Shown one piece after another: positions 13,762 to 20,635 of a stretch of DNA of 20,635 bases. The position numbers were made by a program, and so were the translations under genes. Origin of the DNA: Alphaproteobacteria bacterium (GTDB taxonomy: Bacteria; Pseudomonadota; Alphaproteobacteria; Micavibrionales; UBA2020); contig JADYYV010000211.1 in assembly GCA_020853455.1 (NCBI GenBank), positions 1 to 20,635 of the forward strand. Direction: 5' to 3'. The notes under the pieces are model-generated. The model was not told where the DNA came from. It did not search any database and worked only from the letters and a program-made list of their open reading frames with translations. Positions within the stretch are counted from its first letter, which is position 1; the number at the start of each line of letters is the position of its first letter.

Positions 13762-16092
13762 ATGCCACATCGCGAACGCTCCCGATATCTGGAATACACC
13801 GGCAAGGTGCTGCTGCTGGCCACCCTGTATTATGCATTTGGCAAGCCCGCGATGGAGCTTGCCGCGCTTTCCACCTATGCCTCGCTGCTCTGGCCGTCGG
13901 CGGGCATCGCGCTCGGCATGCTGCTGGCCTACGGGCCGGGGCTGTGGCCGGGGATCATGATCGCCAGCTTCCTGCTCAATTCGTTCCTGCTGGACGCGGC
14001 GTGGACGGGCACCAATTTCGACGGCGTCAAAATTCTGCCCGCCCTCGGCGTGGGCACAGGCGCCACGCTGCAGGCTCTTGCCGGTTATGCGCTGGCCAAG
14101 CGCTTCGCCGGGCTGCCGCTGTCGGTCGACAGCCCGCGCGACGTTTTGCGCCTGATCGTGCTGGTGGGGCCCATCGCCTCGGTCATTTCGGCGACCTTCG
14201 GCGTCATCTCTCTCAGCTATGCGGGCGTGATACCGCACGGGCAGGAACTCAGCAACTGGCGCACCTGGTGGTGCGGCGACATGCTGGGTTCGATTATCTT
14301 CATGCCGCTGTTCCTGGTGTGTTCGGGCACGCTGCCGCGCATTTTTTCGGGCAGCAAGTCGCAGGGCATGTTCCCGACCGTCGCCTTCGCCTCGCTCATC
14401 ATCCCGCTGGTGGTGACGCTGGTGGCGTGGAAGCAGCTGACTTATCACACCTATGACCGTGCGCGTACGCAGTTTGAAAACACGGTGCTGGAAAACGAAC
14501 GCGCCTTTACCTACCGGCTCGACAGTTTCGAGCAGACTCTGCTGAGCGGCGTCGGTCTTTTTTCGGGTTCCGCCGACGTCACGCGCAGCGAATGGCGTGC
14601 CTTTGCCTCGGCGCTGCGCGTGGGAGACCGCTGCCCGGGCGTGCGCGGCATCGGTTTCGTTTCGATGGTGCCGAAGGTCGATATCGAGAAGTTCCTGAAA
14701 CAGACGCGCGCCGACGGCGCGCCGGACTTCAAAATTCATCCCGAGGGCGCGGATGAATTCATGATCATCAAATACATGGAACCGGAAATGCCGAACCTGC
14801 CCGCGCTGGGCATGAATATCGCCGCCGATCCGGTACGTGTGGAGCCCGCGTGGAAAGCCGCCGATACCGGCGAAGCGATCATTACCCCCCGCATCGCGCT
14901 GCTGCAGGACAAAAAAAAGAGGGCGGGCTTTTCCATGATGCTGCCGTTCTATCAGGCCGACGCGCCGCTGGCAACGGTGGAGCAGCGGCGGCAGGCGCTG
15001 ATCGGCTGGATTTCCGCGCCGTTCAACAGCGACGCTTTCATGGGCGGGCTGTCGCTGGCGCAGGGGCGCGATTTCGATCTTGCCGTCTATGACAAGCCTC
15101 AGGAAAGCGACGAGAACCTGCTGTATTCGACCGCGCCGCCGCGCGCCAGGCCGGAATTCACGCTGCGCAAGGAGGTCGAGGTCAAGCAGCGCAAATGGTA
15201 TTTCGTCTGGCGCAGCACGCTCGCTTTCGAGCGCAAATCGGCCAGCAACGAGCCGTTCATCATCCTGATCTCCGGCCTGTTGTTCACCGGCCTGTTCGGC
15301 CTGCTGCTGGTCATGCTGGGCCGCCGCAACGAAACCGTGGAGCGCATGGTGGAAATGCGCACGGCCGAACTGACGGAGCGCGAGGCGAATTTGGCGCATG
15401 TGATCGACAAGCTGACGCAATCGAACGCCGAACTGGAACGCTTCGCCTATGTCGTGTCGCACGACATGCAGGAACCCATCCGCGCCGTCGCCAATTTCTC
15501 CAGCCTTTTGTGGCACCAGTACGAAAACAAGCTGGACCCGGCGGGCAAGAAATACCTGACGATTATCAGCGACAGCGCGCGGCGCTTGCAGGCGATGGTG
15601 TCCGACCTTTTGGAATACGCCCGCGTGGGGCAGGGGGCGCGCGCGCATGAACGCATCGACGCCAACCTGTTGATGCAATACGTGCTCGATAACCTGAAGG
15701 TCACCATCGACGAACACGAGGCCGAGGTCGCGTTTGAAAACCTGCCGGTATTCATGGGATATCCCGTGCAGTTCATGAGCCTGATGCAGAACCTGATCAA
15801 CAACGCGATCAAGTACCAGCCGGCGGGCGCGCGCCCGCGGGTGTCGGTGACGGCGGTCGACCAGGGCGATCATTTCCTGTTCGCCGTGCGCGACAACGGC
15901 ATCGGCATCGACCCCGCCAACGCGGAGAAAATATTCGAGCCGTTCAAGCGCCTGCACACCTACCAGGATTACAGCGGCACGGGGCTGGGGCTTGCGGTCG
16001 CCCGGAAAATCGTCGACAACCACGGCGGCCGCATCTGGGTTGAATCGAAACTCGGCGACGGCAGCACGTTCTATTTTACGGTGATGAAATGA
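13762..16092 (+). CDS. Membrane sensor histidine kinase, MASE1-CHASE-HisKA-ATPase
   Basis: The product is 776 aa. The N-terminal ~230 residues hold several membrane helices with the MASE1 look (LLWPSAGIALGMLL, WRTWWCGDMLG). A CHASE-like extracytoplasmic domain follows (about 245-490; CPGVRGIGFVSMVPK), closed by a membrane helix at about 498-518 and a coiled coil (EMRTAELTEREANL). The kinase core has H-box VVSHDMQEPIRAV with His567, N-box NLINNAIKYQP, G1 DNGIGID, F-box EKIFEPFKRLH and G2 GTGLGLAVARKI. It should sense an outside small ligand and autophosphorylate. The SHDMQEP H-box resembles Cph1-type kinases that use Rcp1-like regulators, two of which lie just to the left. AAGGA lies 7 nt before the ATG. 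Its stop overlaps the csaA start by 4 bp. Confidence 0.95.
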   Translation: MPHRERSRYLEYTGKVLLLATLYYAFGKPAMELAALSTYASLLWPSAGIALGMLLAYGPGLWPGIMIASFLLNSFLLDAAWTGTNFDGVKILPALGVGTGATLQALAGYALAKRFAGLPLSVDSPRDVLRLIVLVGPIASVISATFGVISLSYAGVIPHGQELSNWRTWWCGDMLGSIIFMPLFLVCSGTLPRIFSGSKSQGMFPTVAFASLIIPLVVTLVAWKQLTYHTYDRARTQFENTVLENERAFTYRLDSFEQTLLSGVGLFSGSADVTRSEWRAFASALRVGDRCPGVRGIGFVSMVPKVDIEKFLKQTRADGAPDFKIHPEGADEFMIIKYMEPEMPNLPALGMNIAADPVRVEPAWKAADTGEAIITPRIALLQDKKKRAGFSMMLPFYQADAPLATVEQRRQALIGWISAPFNSDAFMGGLSLAQGRDFDLAVYDKPQESDENLLYSTAPPRARPEFTLRKEVEVKQRKWYFVWRSTLAFERKSASNEPFIILISGLLFTGLFGLLLVMLGRRNETVERMVEMRTAELTEREANLAHVIDKLTQSNAELERFAYVVSHDMQEPIRAVANFSSLLWHQYENKLDPAGKKYLTIISDSARRLQAMVSDLLEYARVGQGARAHERIDANLLMQYVLDNLKVTIDEHEAEVAFENLPVFMGYPVQFMSLMQNLINNAIKYQPAGARPRVSVTAVDQGDHFLFAVRDNGIGIDPANAEKIFEPFKRLHTYQDYSGTGLGLAVARKIVDNHGGRIWVESKLGDGSTFYFTVMK

Positions 16093-16433
16093 CCGACCAG
16101 AAAATCAGCTGGGACGACTTCATGAAAGTCGGCCTTCATTTCGGCACGATCGTGCGCGCCGAAGAATTCAAGGAAGCGCGCAAGCCCGCCTATAAACTGT
16201 GGGTCGATTTCGGGCCCGAGATCGGCGTGAAGCAGTCGTCGTCGCAGATCACGAAAAAATACAACCTCGACGAACTGATCGGCCGGCAGGTGCTGTGCGT
16301 CATCAATTTCCCCGTCAAGCAGGTGGGGCCGTTCATGTCGGAATTCCTGACGACGGGCGTGGACGACGCGGAAGGCAACGTGATCCTCGTCTCCCCCGAC
16401 CATAAAGTGCCCAACGGCGCGCGGCTGCTGTAA
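16089..16433 (+). CDS. csaA: CsaA-like tRNA-binding domain protein
   Basis: The product is 114 aa and matches the CsaA family along its whole length, with landmarks EARKPAYKLWVDFG, SSSQITKKYN, CVINFPVKQVGPFMSE and SPDHKVPNGARLL. CsaA is a dimeric OB-fold protein related to the tRNA-binding domain of Met-tRNA synthetase beta. It binds tRNA and has been described as a chaperone linked to protein export in Bacillus. Its ATG overlaps the stop of the sensor kinase (ATGA), so the two are translated together, an unexpected partner for csaA. The gene length is normal for the family. I see no terminator directly after it; the next promoter begins near 16440. Confidence 0.93.
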   Translation: MTDQKISWDDFMKVGLHFGTIVRAEEFKEARKPAYKLWVDFGPEIGVKQSSSQITKKYNLDELIGRQVLCVINFPVKQVGPFMSEFLTTGVDDAEGNVILVSPDHKVPNGARLL

Positions 16434-16457
16434 GCTGCCTTTCCTGTATTATGGCAT

Positions 16458-16463
16458 TATAAA
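16458..16463 (+). promoter_or_regulatory. Candidate -10 element for the 16587 gene
   Basis: TATAAA at 16458-16463 sits in an AT-rich patch of an otherwise GC-rich gap; 17 bp upstream is CTGCCT, a poor -35. It would give a leader of about 115 nt. Confidence 0.3.
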
Positions 16464-16586
16464 ATAATCGCATTTTTCGCGCAGGGTTCGATGCTACGCC
16501 CCGTGTAAATGGCAGAAGCAGCGGATTTCCCGGCTTCGCACGGCCTGTCAAGAGGACCGCGTAACAAGACCTCAAGGAGACTATCT

Positions 16587-16955
16587 ATGTACAAGCAACT
16601 GGCAGTCCTGGCGGCCGTCGCCACGCTCGGCCTTTCCCACGGCGCACTCGCTGCAACCCCGACCGCCGCGGTGCACACGCACCACGCCCTCGCCAAGAAA
16701 ATGGCGACGCCGGTGTCGAGCGAAGTGAAAACCGAAGCCGCTGCCGAAACCCCCGCCGTGAAGGCCTCGACCGAAGCTGCCGCGACGACCGACAAAACCG
16801 CCGAAGTCAAAAAAGACGCGGTGAAGGCCGAAGTGAAAAAGCACAAGAAGCACAAGAAAGCGAAAAAATTGAAAGCGGAAGCGAAAGCAACAGCGGAAGC
16901 TGAAAAAGATGCCGCAACGCCCGCAACGACGGAAACTGCCCCCGCAGCCAACTAA
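16587..16955 (+). CDS. Exported Ala/Lys-rich low-complexity protein
   Basis: The product is 122 aa. A clear Sec signal peptide (MYKQLAVLAAVATLGLSHGA) is followed by likely cleavage after ALA. The mature part is made almost only of Ala, Lys, Glu and Thr, with a basic cluster KKHKKHKKAKKLK at about residues 88-100 and acidic stretches around it. It is probably disordered or helical in the periplasm and could bind polyanions such as nucleic acid or cell-wall polymers; this is inference. AAGGAG lies 8 nt before the ATG, a strong translation signal. It forms a single-gene unit between a candidate promoter and a strong hairpin terminator. Low-complexity composition makes homology calls unreliable. 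Confidence 0.8.
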   Translation: MYKQLAVLAAVATLGLSHGALAATPTAAVHTHHALAKKMATPVSSEVKTEAAAETPAVKASTEAAATTDKTAEVKKDAVKAEVKKHKKHKKAKKLKAEAKATAEAEKDAATPATTETAPAAN

Positions 16956-16990
16956 GCCTTCCCTGCACACACAGTTAAGGCTGTACCAAG

Positions 16991-17031
16991 CGTAACCCCG
17001 CCGGCTGCCCCCGGCGGGGTTACGTGCTTTT
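16991..17031. terminator. Strong hairpin between convergent genes
   Basis: CGTAACCCCGCCGG (16991-17004) pairs perfectly with CCGGCGGGGTTACG (17011-17024) around a 6-nt loop, followed by TGCTTTT. It can end the exported-protein gene and, as a hairpin without a T-run, the leftward epimerase gene. Confidence 0.75.
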
Positions 17032-17048
17032 CGGGGTTACGTGTTTTT
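17015..17048. repeat. 17-bp tandem duplication at a gene end
   Basis: CGGGGTTACGTGCTTTT (17015-17031) is followed directly by CGGGGTTACGTGTTTTT (17032-17048), with one mismatch. The stop codon of the leftward epimerase lies in the second copy. Confidence 0.8.
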
Positions 17049-17924
17049 GGCGAAGGGCGCGGGCGGGCCGTCCTGCCCGTATCGCTGCAATTCCTGCAGC
17101 AGTGTTTTCAGGCTGTATTGCGGCGCATAGCCGATCAGCGCGCGGGCGGCCGTGATGTCCAGCACGCGCGGCTTGCGCGCGATATCAAGGCCGGCTGCCG
17201 CCGCGCGCTGTTCATGTTCGGCGTAATATTTGCGGAAGGTCGATCCCGCGCCGTTTTCATCCCAGTTCGCCAGGTCGTCCGCGCGGTATTCATACGCGCC
17301 GTCGACGGCAAGGATGGCGGGCACATCCGGCACCGGCTTGTTTTCCGCCAGACGCAAAATAGATTTCGTCACCGCCTGCTTCACATCGTCGATATGCACC
17401 GCGCCGCGCATGAACCATGCCGCCCAGTCGTTCCATGTTTTATAGACCTGCCGGTTCCAGCTGGGGATAAAGGCGCGCGGGCGCAAAATGATGATGCGCA
17501 TGTTATGGCGGTGCGCATAGGCGCGGCACATTTCCTCGCCGATAATTTTTGAACTGCCATAGACGGAATAGGGGTCGGACACGCTGGTCGATGAAATGAA
17601 CACGAAATTCCGCACGCCCGCAACCGCCGCCGCTTCCAGCATGTTGAACGTGCCGGTTACGTTCAGGTCGTGGAAATCGTCGGGCGTTTTGGTTTTCTCG
17701 ACGTCGTGGATGCCGTGCCAGGCGGCGATATGCACGGCGACATCCACGCCCGCCATGGCGCGTTTCACGGCGGCGCGGTCGATGATCGATCCTTTAACGA
17801 AATGCGGCACGGGTATGCGCGGTTCCGCCATGTCGATGCTGGCCACCTCATAGGCGCGCGCCAGCAAATCCGCCGATAACAGCGTGCCAAGGTCGCCCGA
17901 TCCGCCTGTGAGTAAAATGCGCAT
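17037..17924 (-). CDS. NAD-dependent epimerase/dehydratase (extended SDR)
   Basis: The product is 295 aa, an extended short-chain dehydrogenase. It has the Rossmann motif TGGSGDLG (6-13), Asp31 at the end of beta-2 favouring NAD+, Ser111-Ser112 (FVFISSTSV), and the catalytic Tyr122/Lys126 in YGSSK. Members act on nucleotide sugars or similar substrates; which one cannot be told here, and no polysaccharide genes are adjacent. The start is set at the ATG at 17924 because the Rossmann strand begins there. Upstream in-frame ATG codons at 17963 and 17960 would overlap the promoter. A perfect TATAAT (17936-17931) lies only 6 nt before this ATG, so the message may be leaderless. It is divergent from the PH-domain gene. 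Confidence 0.9.
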   Translation of the reverse strand: MRILLTGGSGDLGTLLSADLLARAYEVASIDMAEPRIPVPHFVKGSIIDRAAVKRAMAGVDVAVHIAAWHGIHDVEKTKTPDDFHDLNVTGTFNMLEAAAVAGVRNFVFISSTSVSDPYSVYGSSKIIGEEMCRAYAHRHNMRIIILRPRAFIPSWNRQVYKTWNDWAAWFMRGAVHIDDVKQAVTKSILRLAENKPVPDVPAILAVDGAYEYRADDLANWDENGAGSTFRKYYAEHEQRAAAAGLDIARKPRVLDITAARALIGYAPQYSLKTLLQELQRYGQDGPPAPFAKNT

Positions 17925-17930
17925 GACCGG

Positions 17931-17936
17931 ATTATA
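17931..17936 (-). promoter_or_regulatory. -10 element directly before the epimerase start
   Basis: The minus strand reads TATAAT at 17936-17931, then CCGGTC, then the ATG at 17924. Transcription would start at about the A of the ATG. No good -35 is seen at 17 bp. Confidence 0.45.
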
Positions 17937-17953
17937 AGGCGAAAACGACGGTT

Positions 17954-17982
17954 TTGACATCATGGTTTTCCCGTGCAAATAT
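17954..17982 (+). promoter_or_regulatory. Candidate promoter for the PH-domain gene
   Basis: Perfect TTGACA (17954-17959), 17 bp, then AAATAT (17977-17982). The predicted start of transcription falls on or next to the ATG at 17990, which has no Shine-Dalgarno. Confidence 0.45.
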
Positions 17983-17989
17983 AGCCCCC

Positions 17990-18544
17990 ATGGACAATCA
18001 TGACGAAAAACCGGTTCGGCGCAGCCGCTTCCTCAACCAGACGCTGCTGAACGACGAAGAAGTCGTGCGCAAGGGCGAATTCCACTGGACCTATACGCTG
18101 GGTGCCTGGATGCAGGCGCTGGTCTGGATCGGCGCCGGTTTCGGCGTCGCCTTTATGCTCGGCAAATTCGGCGGCAGCCCGGGGCAGGCGGGCGCGACGC
18201 CGCAATCGAACCCCGGCGTGTTCTTCGCCCCGCTGCTCGGCATCCTTGTCGGCGGCGGCGCGTTCGTCGTGAAGATGACGAAAAAATGGACGACCGAAAT
18301 TTACCTGACGAACAAGCGCTTCCTTTATAAATCGGGCGTGTTCTCCATCCTCGTCTATAAGCTGAATATGCGCGAGATCAATTACTGCAACATCACGCAG
18401 TCGCTGGTCGGCAACCTGATGAATTACGGGCAGCTGTATATGTTCACGCATACGCTTGACGATAACAACATTTATCTTCCGCCGATCGCCGATCCGCACG
18501 GCTTTTCGACCGAGATTGAAAACCTCAAGAAAACGGCGTATTGA
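17990..18544 (+). CDS. Bacterial PH-domain membrane protein
   Basis: The product is 184 aa. A basic cytoplasmic N-terminus is followed by two membrane helices at about residues 34-58 and 77-96, then a bacterial PH domain (YdbS/YdbT-like, formerly DUF304) at about 100-182. The PH signature is seen in TTEIYLTNKRFLYKSGVF, then a strand LNMREINYCNITQS and NYGQLYM. Such proteins sit in the inner membrane and their precise function is unknown; some have been linked to envelope stress. ATG 17990 is the first ATG in frame and has no ribosome binding site, in keeping with a leaderless message from the TTGACA promoter. The stop TGA shares one base with the ATG of the HD gene (TGATG), so the pair is coupled. 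Confidence 0.88.
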   Translation: MDNHDEKPVRRSRFLNQTLLNDEEVVRKGEFHWTYTLGAWMQALVWIGAGFGVAFMLGKFGGSPGQAGATPQSNPGVFFAPLLGILVGGGAFVVKMTKKWTTEIYLTNKRFLYKSGVFSILVYKLNMREINYCNITQSLVGNLMNYGQLYMFTHTLDDNNIYLPPIADPHGFSTEIENLKKTAY

Positions 18545-19191
18545 TGCTGCCCGAAAATCTGCAAAAATGGGACGCGCTGTTCGCCGCGAAGGCGCGCGAC
18601 CTTTACCCGTCATCCGATCCGTCGCATGATTTCCTGCACATCCGCCGCGTCGTGACCGCCGCGATAAAATTCGCGAGCGAAGAAGGCGCCGATTTAAACG
18701 TCGTGCTGCCCGCCGCCTATTTTCACGATTTCGTCAACGTCCCGAAAAACGACCCGCGCCGCGCGCAGGCCTCGACGCTTTCCGGCATCGCCGCGGTCGA
18801 ATACCTGCAAACGGTGGATTATCCCGCGGAATTTTTTGACGGCATCAAACACGCGATCACCACGCATTCCTTCAGCGCAAATATTCCGTGCGAAACGATC
18901 GAGGCGAAAGTGGTGCAGGACGCGGACAGGCTTGACGGTTTGGGCGCGATCGGCATCGCGCGCTGTTTTTCCACCAGCACCATCATGGGCCGCCCGTATT
19001 ACAGCGAAGACGATATGCTGGCCGAATTGCGCGCGCCCGACGACAAACTTTTTGCGATCGACCATTTCTTCGTCAAACTTTTTAAAACCGCCGAAACGCT
19101 GCAGACAAATGCCGCCCGCGCCGAAGGCGCCCGCCGCGTAGAATTCATGAAAACCTATCTGCAGCAGCTAAAATCGGAAGTCGGCGGTTGA
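18544..19191 (+). CDS. HD-domain phosphohydrolase, YedJ-like
   Basis: The product is 215 aa. Metal-binding residues of an HD domain are visible: His28 and His32 (SHDFLHIRRVV), the HD pair His61-Asp62 (AAYFHDFVN) and Asp128 (QDADRLDGLGAIGIAR). This last motif and the GRPYY stretch match the uncharacterised E. coli YedJ type. Family members are metal-dependent phosphohydrolases, probably acting on nucleotides or related phosphomonoesters; the substrate is not known. Translation is coupled to the upstream PH-domain protein by a TGATG overlap, suggesting they work in the same process. No terminator hairpin is evident directly after the stop. Confidence 0.92.
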   Translation: MLPENLQKWDALFAAKARDLYPSSDPSHDFLHIRRVVTAAIKFASEEGADLNVVLPAAYFHDFVNVPKNDPRRAQASTLSGIAAVEYLQTVDYPAEFFDGIKHAITTHSFSANIPCETIEAKVVQDADRLDGLGAIGIARCFSTSTIMGRPYYSEDDMLAELRAPDDKLFAIDHFFVKLFKTAETLQTNAARAEGARRVEFMKTYLQQLKSEVGG

Positions 19192-19510
19192 GCGCAGCGG
19201 TGCGGTTGCCAGGCGGTTGATTTTAAAGAGAAAATTTTTCACCATCGCCGGTGGATGACGTTTTTCGCCGGTATTTATACGCATTTTGTACATGTTTCAC
19301 ACACAGCATGCAAAAAATTTATCAATAAATTCAGCGGTTTATAAAAAGCGTTTTTGCTCAACCGCGCAACGGGTATCGTTTAAAATCAAAGGGTTGCAAA
19401 CTCGCCACGCGCCGTTTTTTAAGGTGTTTGCGTTAACATAACCTTCAGCCCGCTTTGGTATGATAGCGCAGGACAATGCCCTTCAATTTGTTTGGAACAA
19501 GGCGGCATCG
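19192..19510. other. AT-rich 319-bp intergenic region
   Basis: No gene is seen. The stretch is much richer in A and T than its surroundings. It holds an inverted repeat GCGGTT/AACCGC (19334-19339 and 19360-19365) around AAAAAGCGTTTTT, and near the right end an extended -10 promoter for the following gene. I see no clear terminator for the HD gene. Confidence 0.6.
19456..19464 (+). promoter_or_regulatory. Extended -10 promoter for the FAD-binding protein
   Basis: TGGTATGAT gives TGN plus TATGAT (19459-19464). The start of transcription would be near 19471, 40 nt before the ATG at 19511. Confidence 0.45.
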
Positions 19511-20635
19511 ATGGCGCAGGAGAAGCAGGATCTGGTGATCGTCGGCACGGGATTGGCGGGCACGGTGACGCTGGTGCAGGAGCTGCTGAAGATCGCGGCC
19601 GAGCCCGGCATCACGCCCGACAATCCGGTCACGATCACGCTGCTGGAGCGCAACGAAGCGCAGAAATTCGGCGGCGTCGCCTATGGCCGCACGGCGGAAT
19701 TCGACCAGTTCAGATTGAACCTGTCGTCGAAACGCGCGACGCCCTTCATGGCGAATGATATTCCCGACGGCTTTCCCACTTTCCCGCAATATATCGTCGG
19801 CCTTGCGAATGACGCGCCGAACGAGGCCGAGAAAAAACGCTTCATGGGTTACCTGCTCGACCCGCCGCGCGTGCTGCTGGGCGATTATCTGTCGCACCTG
19901 GTCGATCTGGCGATGGTGAAGGCAGGCGGCAAGGTCGATGTGACAACCCGCATCGGCGAAGCGCTGGAGCTGGACACAAACGGCCCGCATCCGGTTTTGC
20001 AGGTCAAGGAAAACGGCGCGATGACGGCGATCGCATCCGCGCAGGTCGTGCTGGCGACCGGCCAGCGCGAAATCCAGCGCCCCGCGTTTGTGGCCGATAT
20101 CGTGGGCAGTGCGCGATACCTTGAAGACCCCTATGCCGCGACATCGAAAGATTTTTACGCACAAGTGCTGGATGAACAGGCGCGGCGCGACAAGGCGGGG
20201 CTGCCGCCGCCGCAGGTGCTGGTGCTCGGCACCGCGCTCAGCAGCCATGACTGCGTGCTGCGCCTGCTGCATCTGGGATTTAAAGGCAAGATCGACATGA
20301 TTTCGCGCAACGGGCTGGAACATGCCGGTTACGGCGCGGTGACGCCGGAACAATATCTGGCAGGCTCGCTGATCGGCGAACCGCGGCCGGAGAAAAAAGC
20401 GGAGCTTGAAAAAACGCTGCCCCGTTTCCTGCGCGTGGTCAACGCGCAGGCCGCCAAAATTGCGGCGGGCAAGTCGCATGAGGATGTGGAGAACGACGTG
20501 GTGACGGCGATGCGCCGTGAATTCGGCGTGCTGATGCGCAAGGGTTACACGGCGGAGGAAGTGCTGGGATATTGGGAACGCTTCAACGCCGATATCGGAT
20601 CAGCGCTGCCCGACGATGTCTGCGGCAATATATAC
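19511..20635 (+). CDS. FAD/NAD(P)-binding protein (COG4529-like), C-terminus cut by window edge
   Basis: 375 codons are visible and the frame is open to the window edge. The N-terminus has the dinucleotide-binding motif VIVGTGLAG (residues 9-17), then ITLLERNEAQKFGGVAYG, the acidic end of beta-2 and the FAD-contact region typical of this family. QVVLATGQRE is the conserved ATG motif, and VLVLGTALSSHDCVLRLL marks a second Rossmann fold. These features match the FAD/NAD(P)-binding proteins of the COG4529 / HI0933-unrelated type, flavoenzymes of mostly unknown substrate that may act as oxidoreductases or N-hydroxylases. The ATG at 19511 follows AAGGCGG and an extended -10 promoter. Usual family length is near 450-500 aa, so perhaps a fifth to a quarter is missing. 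Confidence 0.88.
   Translation, partial: MAQEKQDLVIVGTGLAGTVTLVQELLKIAAEPGITPDNPVTITLLERNEAQKFGGVAYGRTAEFDQFRLNLSSKRATPFMANDIPDGFPTFPQYIVGLANDAPNEAEKKRFMGYLLDPPRVLLGDYLSHLVDLAMVKAGGKVDVTTRIGEALELDTNGPHPVLQVKENGAMTAIASAQVVLATGQREIQRPAFVADIVGSARYLEDPYAATSKDFYAQVLDEQARRDKAGLPPPQVLVLGTALSSHDCVLRLLHLGFKGKIDMISRNGLEHAGYGAVTPEQYLAGSLIGEPRPEKKAELEKTLPRFLRVVNAQAAKIAAGKSHEDVENDVVTAMRREFGVLMRKGYTAEEVLGYWERFNADIGSALPDDVCGNIY

Noticed and set aside
13705..16023. A 772-codon open frame antisense to the membrane kinase
   Set aside because: Shadow of the real gene: His/Arg/Gln/Ala-rich product, no motifs. The sense strand has full MASE1, CHASE, H, N and G boxes.
19334..19365. Inverted repeat as a terminator for the HD gene
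   Set aside because: The stem is only 6 bp around a 20-nt AT-rich loop and no T-run follows; it lies 140 bp past the stop codon.

Overview
The window is compact, GC-rich bacterial chromosome, most likely from an alphaproteobacterium. This rests on the HSD10-type SDR dehydrogenase, the Rcp1-like single-domain response regulators paired with a SHDMQEP-type kinase, the short intergenic gaps and the abundant GC-ending codons. The placement is inferred from gene style; there is no 16S gene here. Both ends cut through genes: an SDR dehydrogenase on the left (minus strand) and an FAD/NAD(P)-binding protein on the right (plus strand).

Layout. 1-1360: a leftward pair, a Sel1-repeat protein overlapping an SDR dehydrogenase. 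1480-2651: small genes of unknown function, a perfect 26-bp tandem repeat next to a possibly damaged gene, and a membrane protein with a B-box-like zinc module. 2855-3701: an exported protein with a His/Asp/Arg/Gly-rich tail, a strong terminator, and tRNA-Arg(CCT). 3890-8023: a 1377-residue serralysin-type metalloprotease carrying about eleven RTX-like repeat units and a type I secretion signal. 8061-8592: a shared terminator, an 87-residue unknown gene behind a strong promoter and a structured leader, and an orphan terminator that could end a small RNA.

8882-16433 is the most distinctive part: a signalling island of seven phosphotransfer proteins. On the plus strand lie a CheY-like receiver, a CheX-like protein lacking the expected catalytic Glu, and a soluble PAS-HPt-ATPase kinase with a CheA-like core but no CheW-binding domain. 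On the minus strand lie an Rcp1-like receiver, a receiver that has lost every phosphorylation residue, and a stand-alone HPt protein, joined by two ATGA overlaps; a further receiver with its own promoter follows. Divergent from these is a membrane MASE1-CHASE histidine kinase, translationally coupled to csaA. No DNA-binding, enzymatic or methyl-accepting output domain is present, so the output must be a protein-protein interaction or a target elsewhere. My reading is a branched phosphorelay in which a membrane sensor and a soluble CheA-like kinase share free receivers and HPt proteins.

16587-20635: an exported Ala/Lys-rich protein with a terminator, an NAD-dependent epimerase/dehydratase divergent from a bacterial PH-domain membrane protein, an HD phosphohydrolase coupled to the latter, an AT-rich spacer, and the FAD/NAD(P)-binding protein. 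Several promoters sit so close to their start codons that leaderless mRNAs are plausible. All functional calls come from motif reading; no database search was possible.
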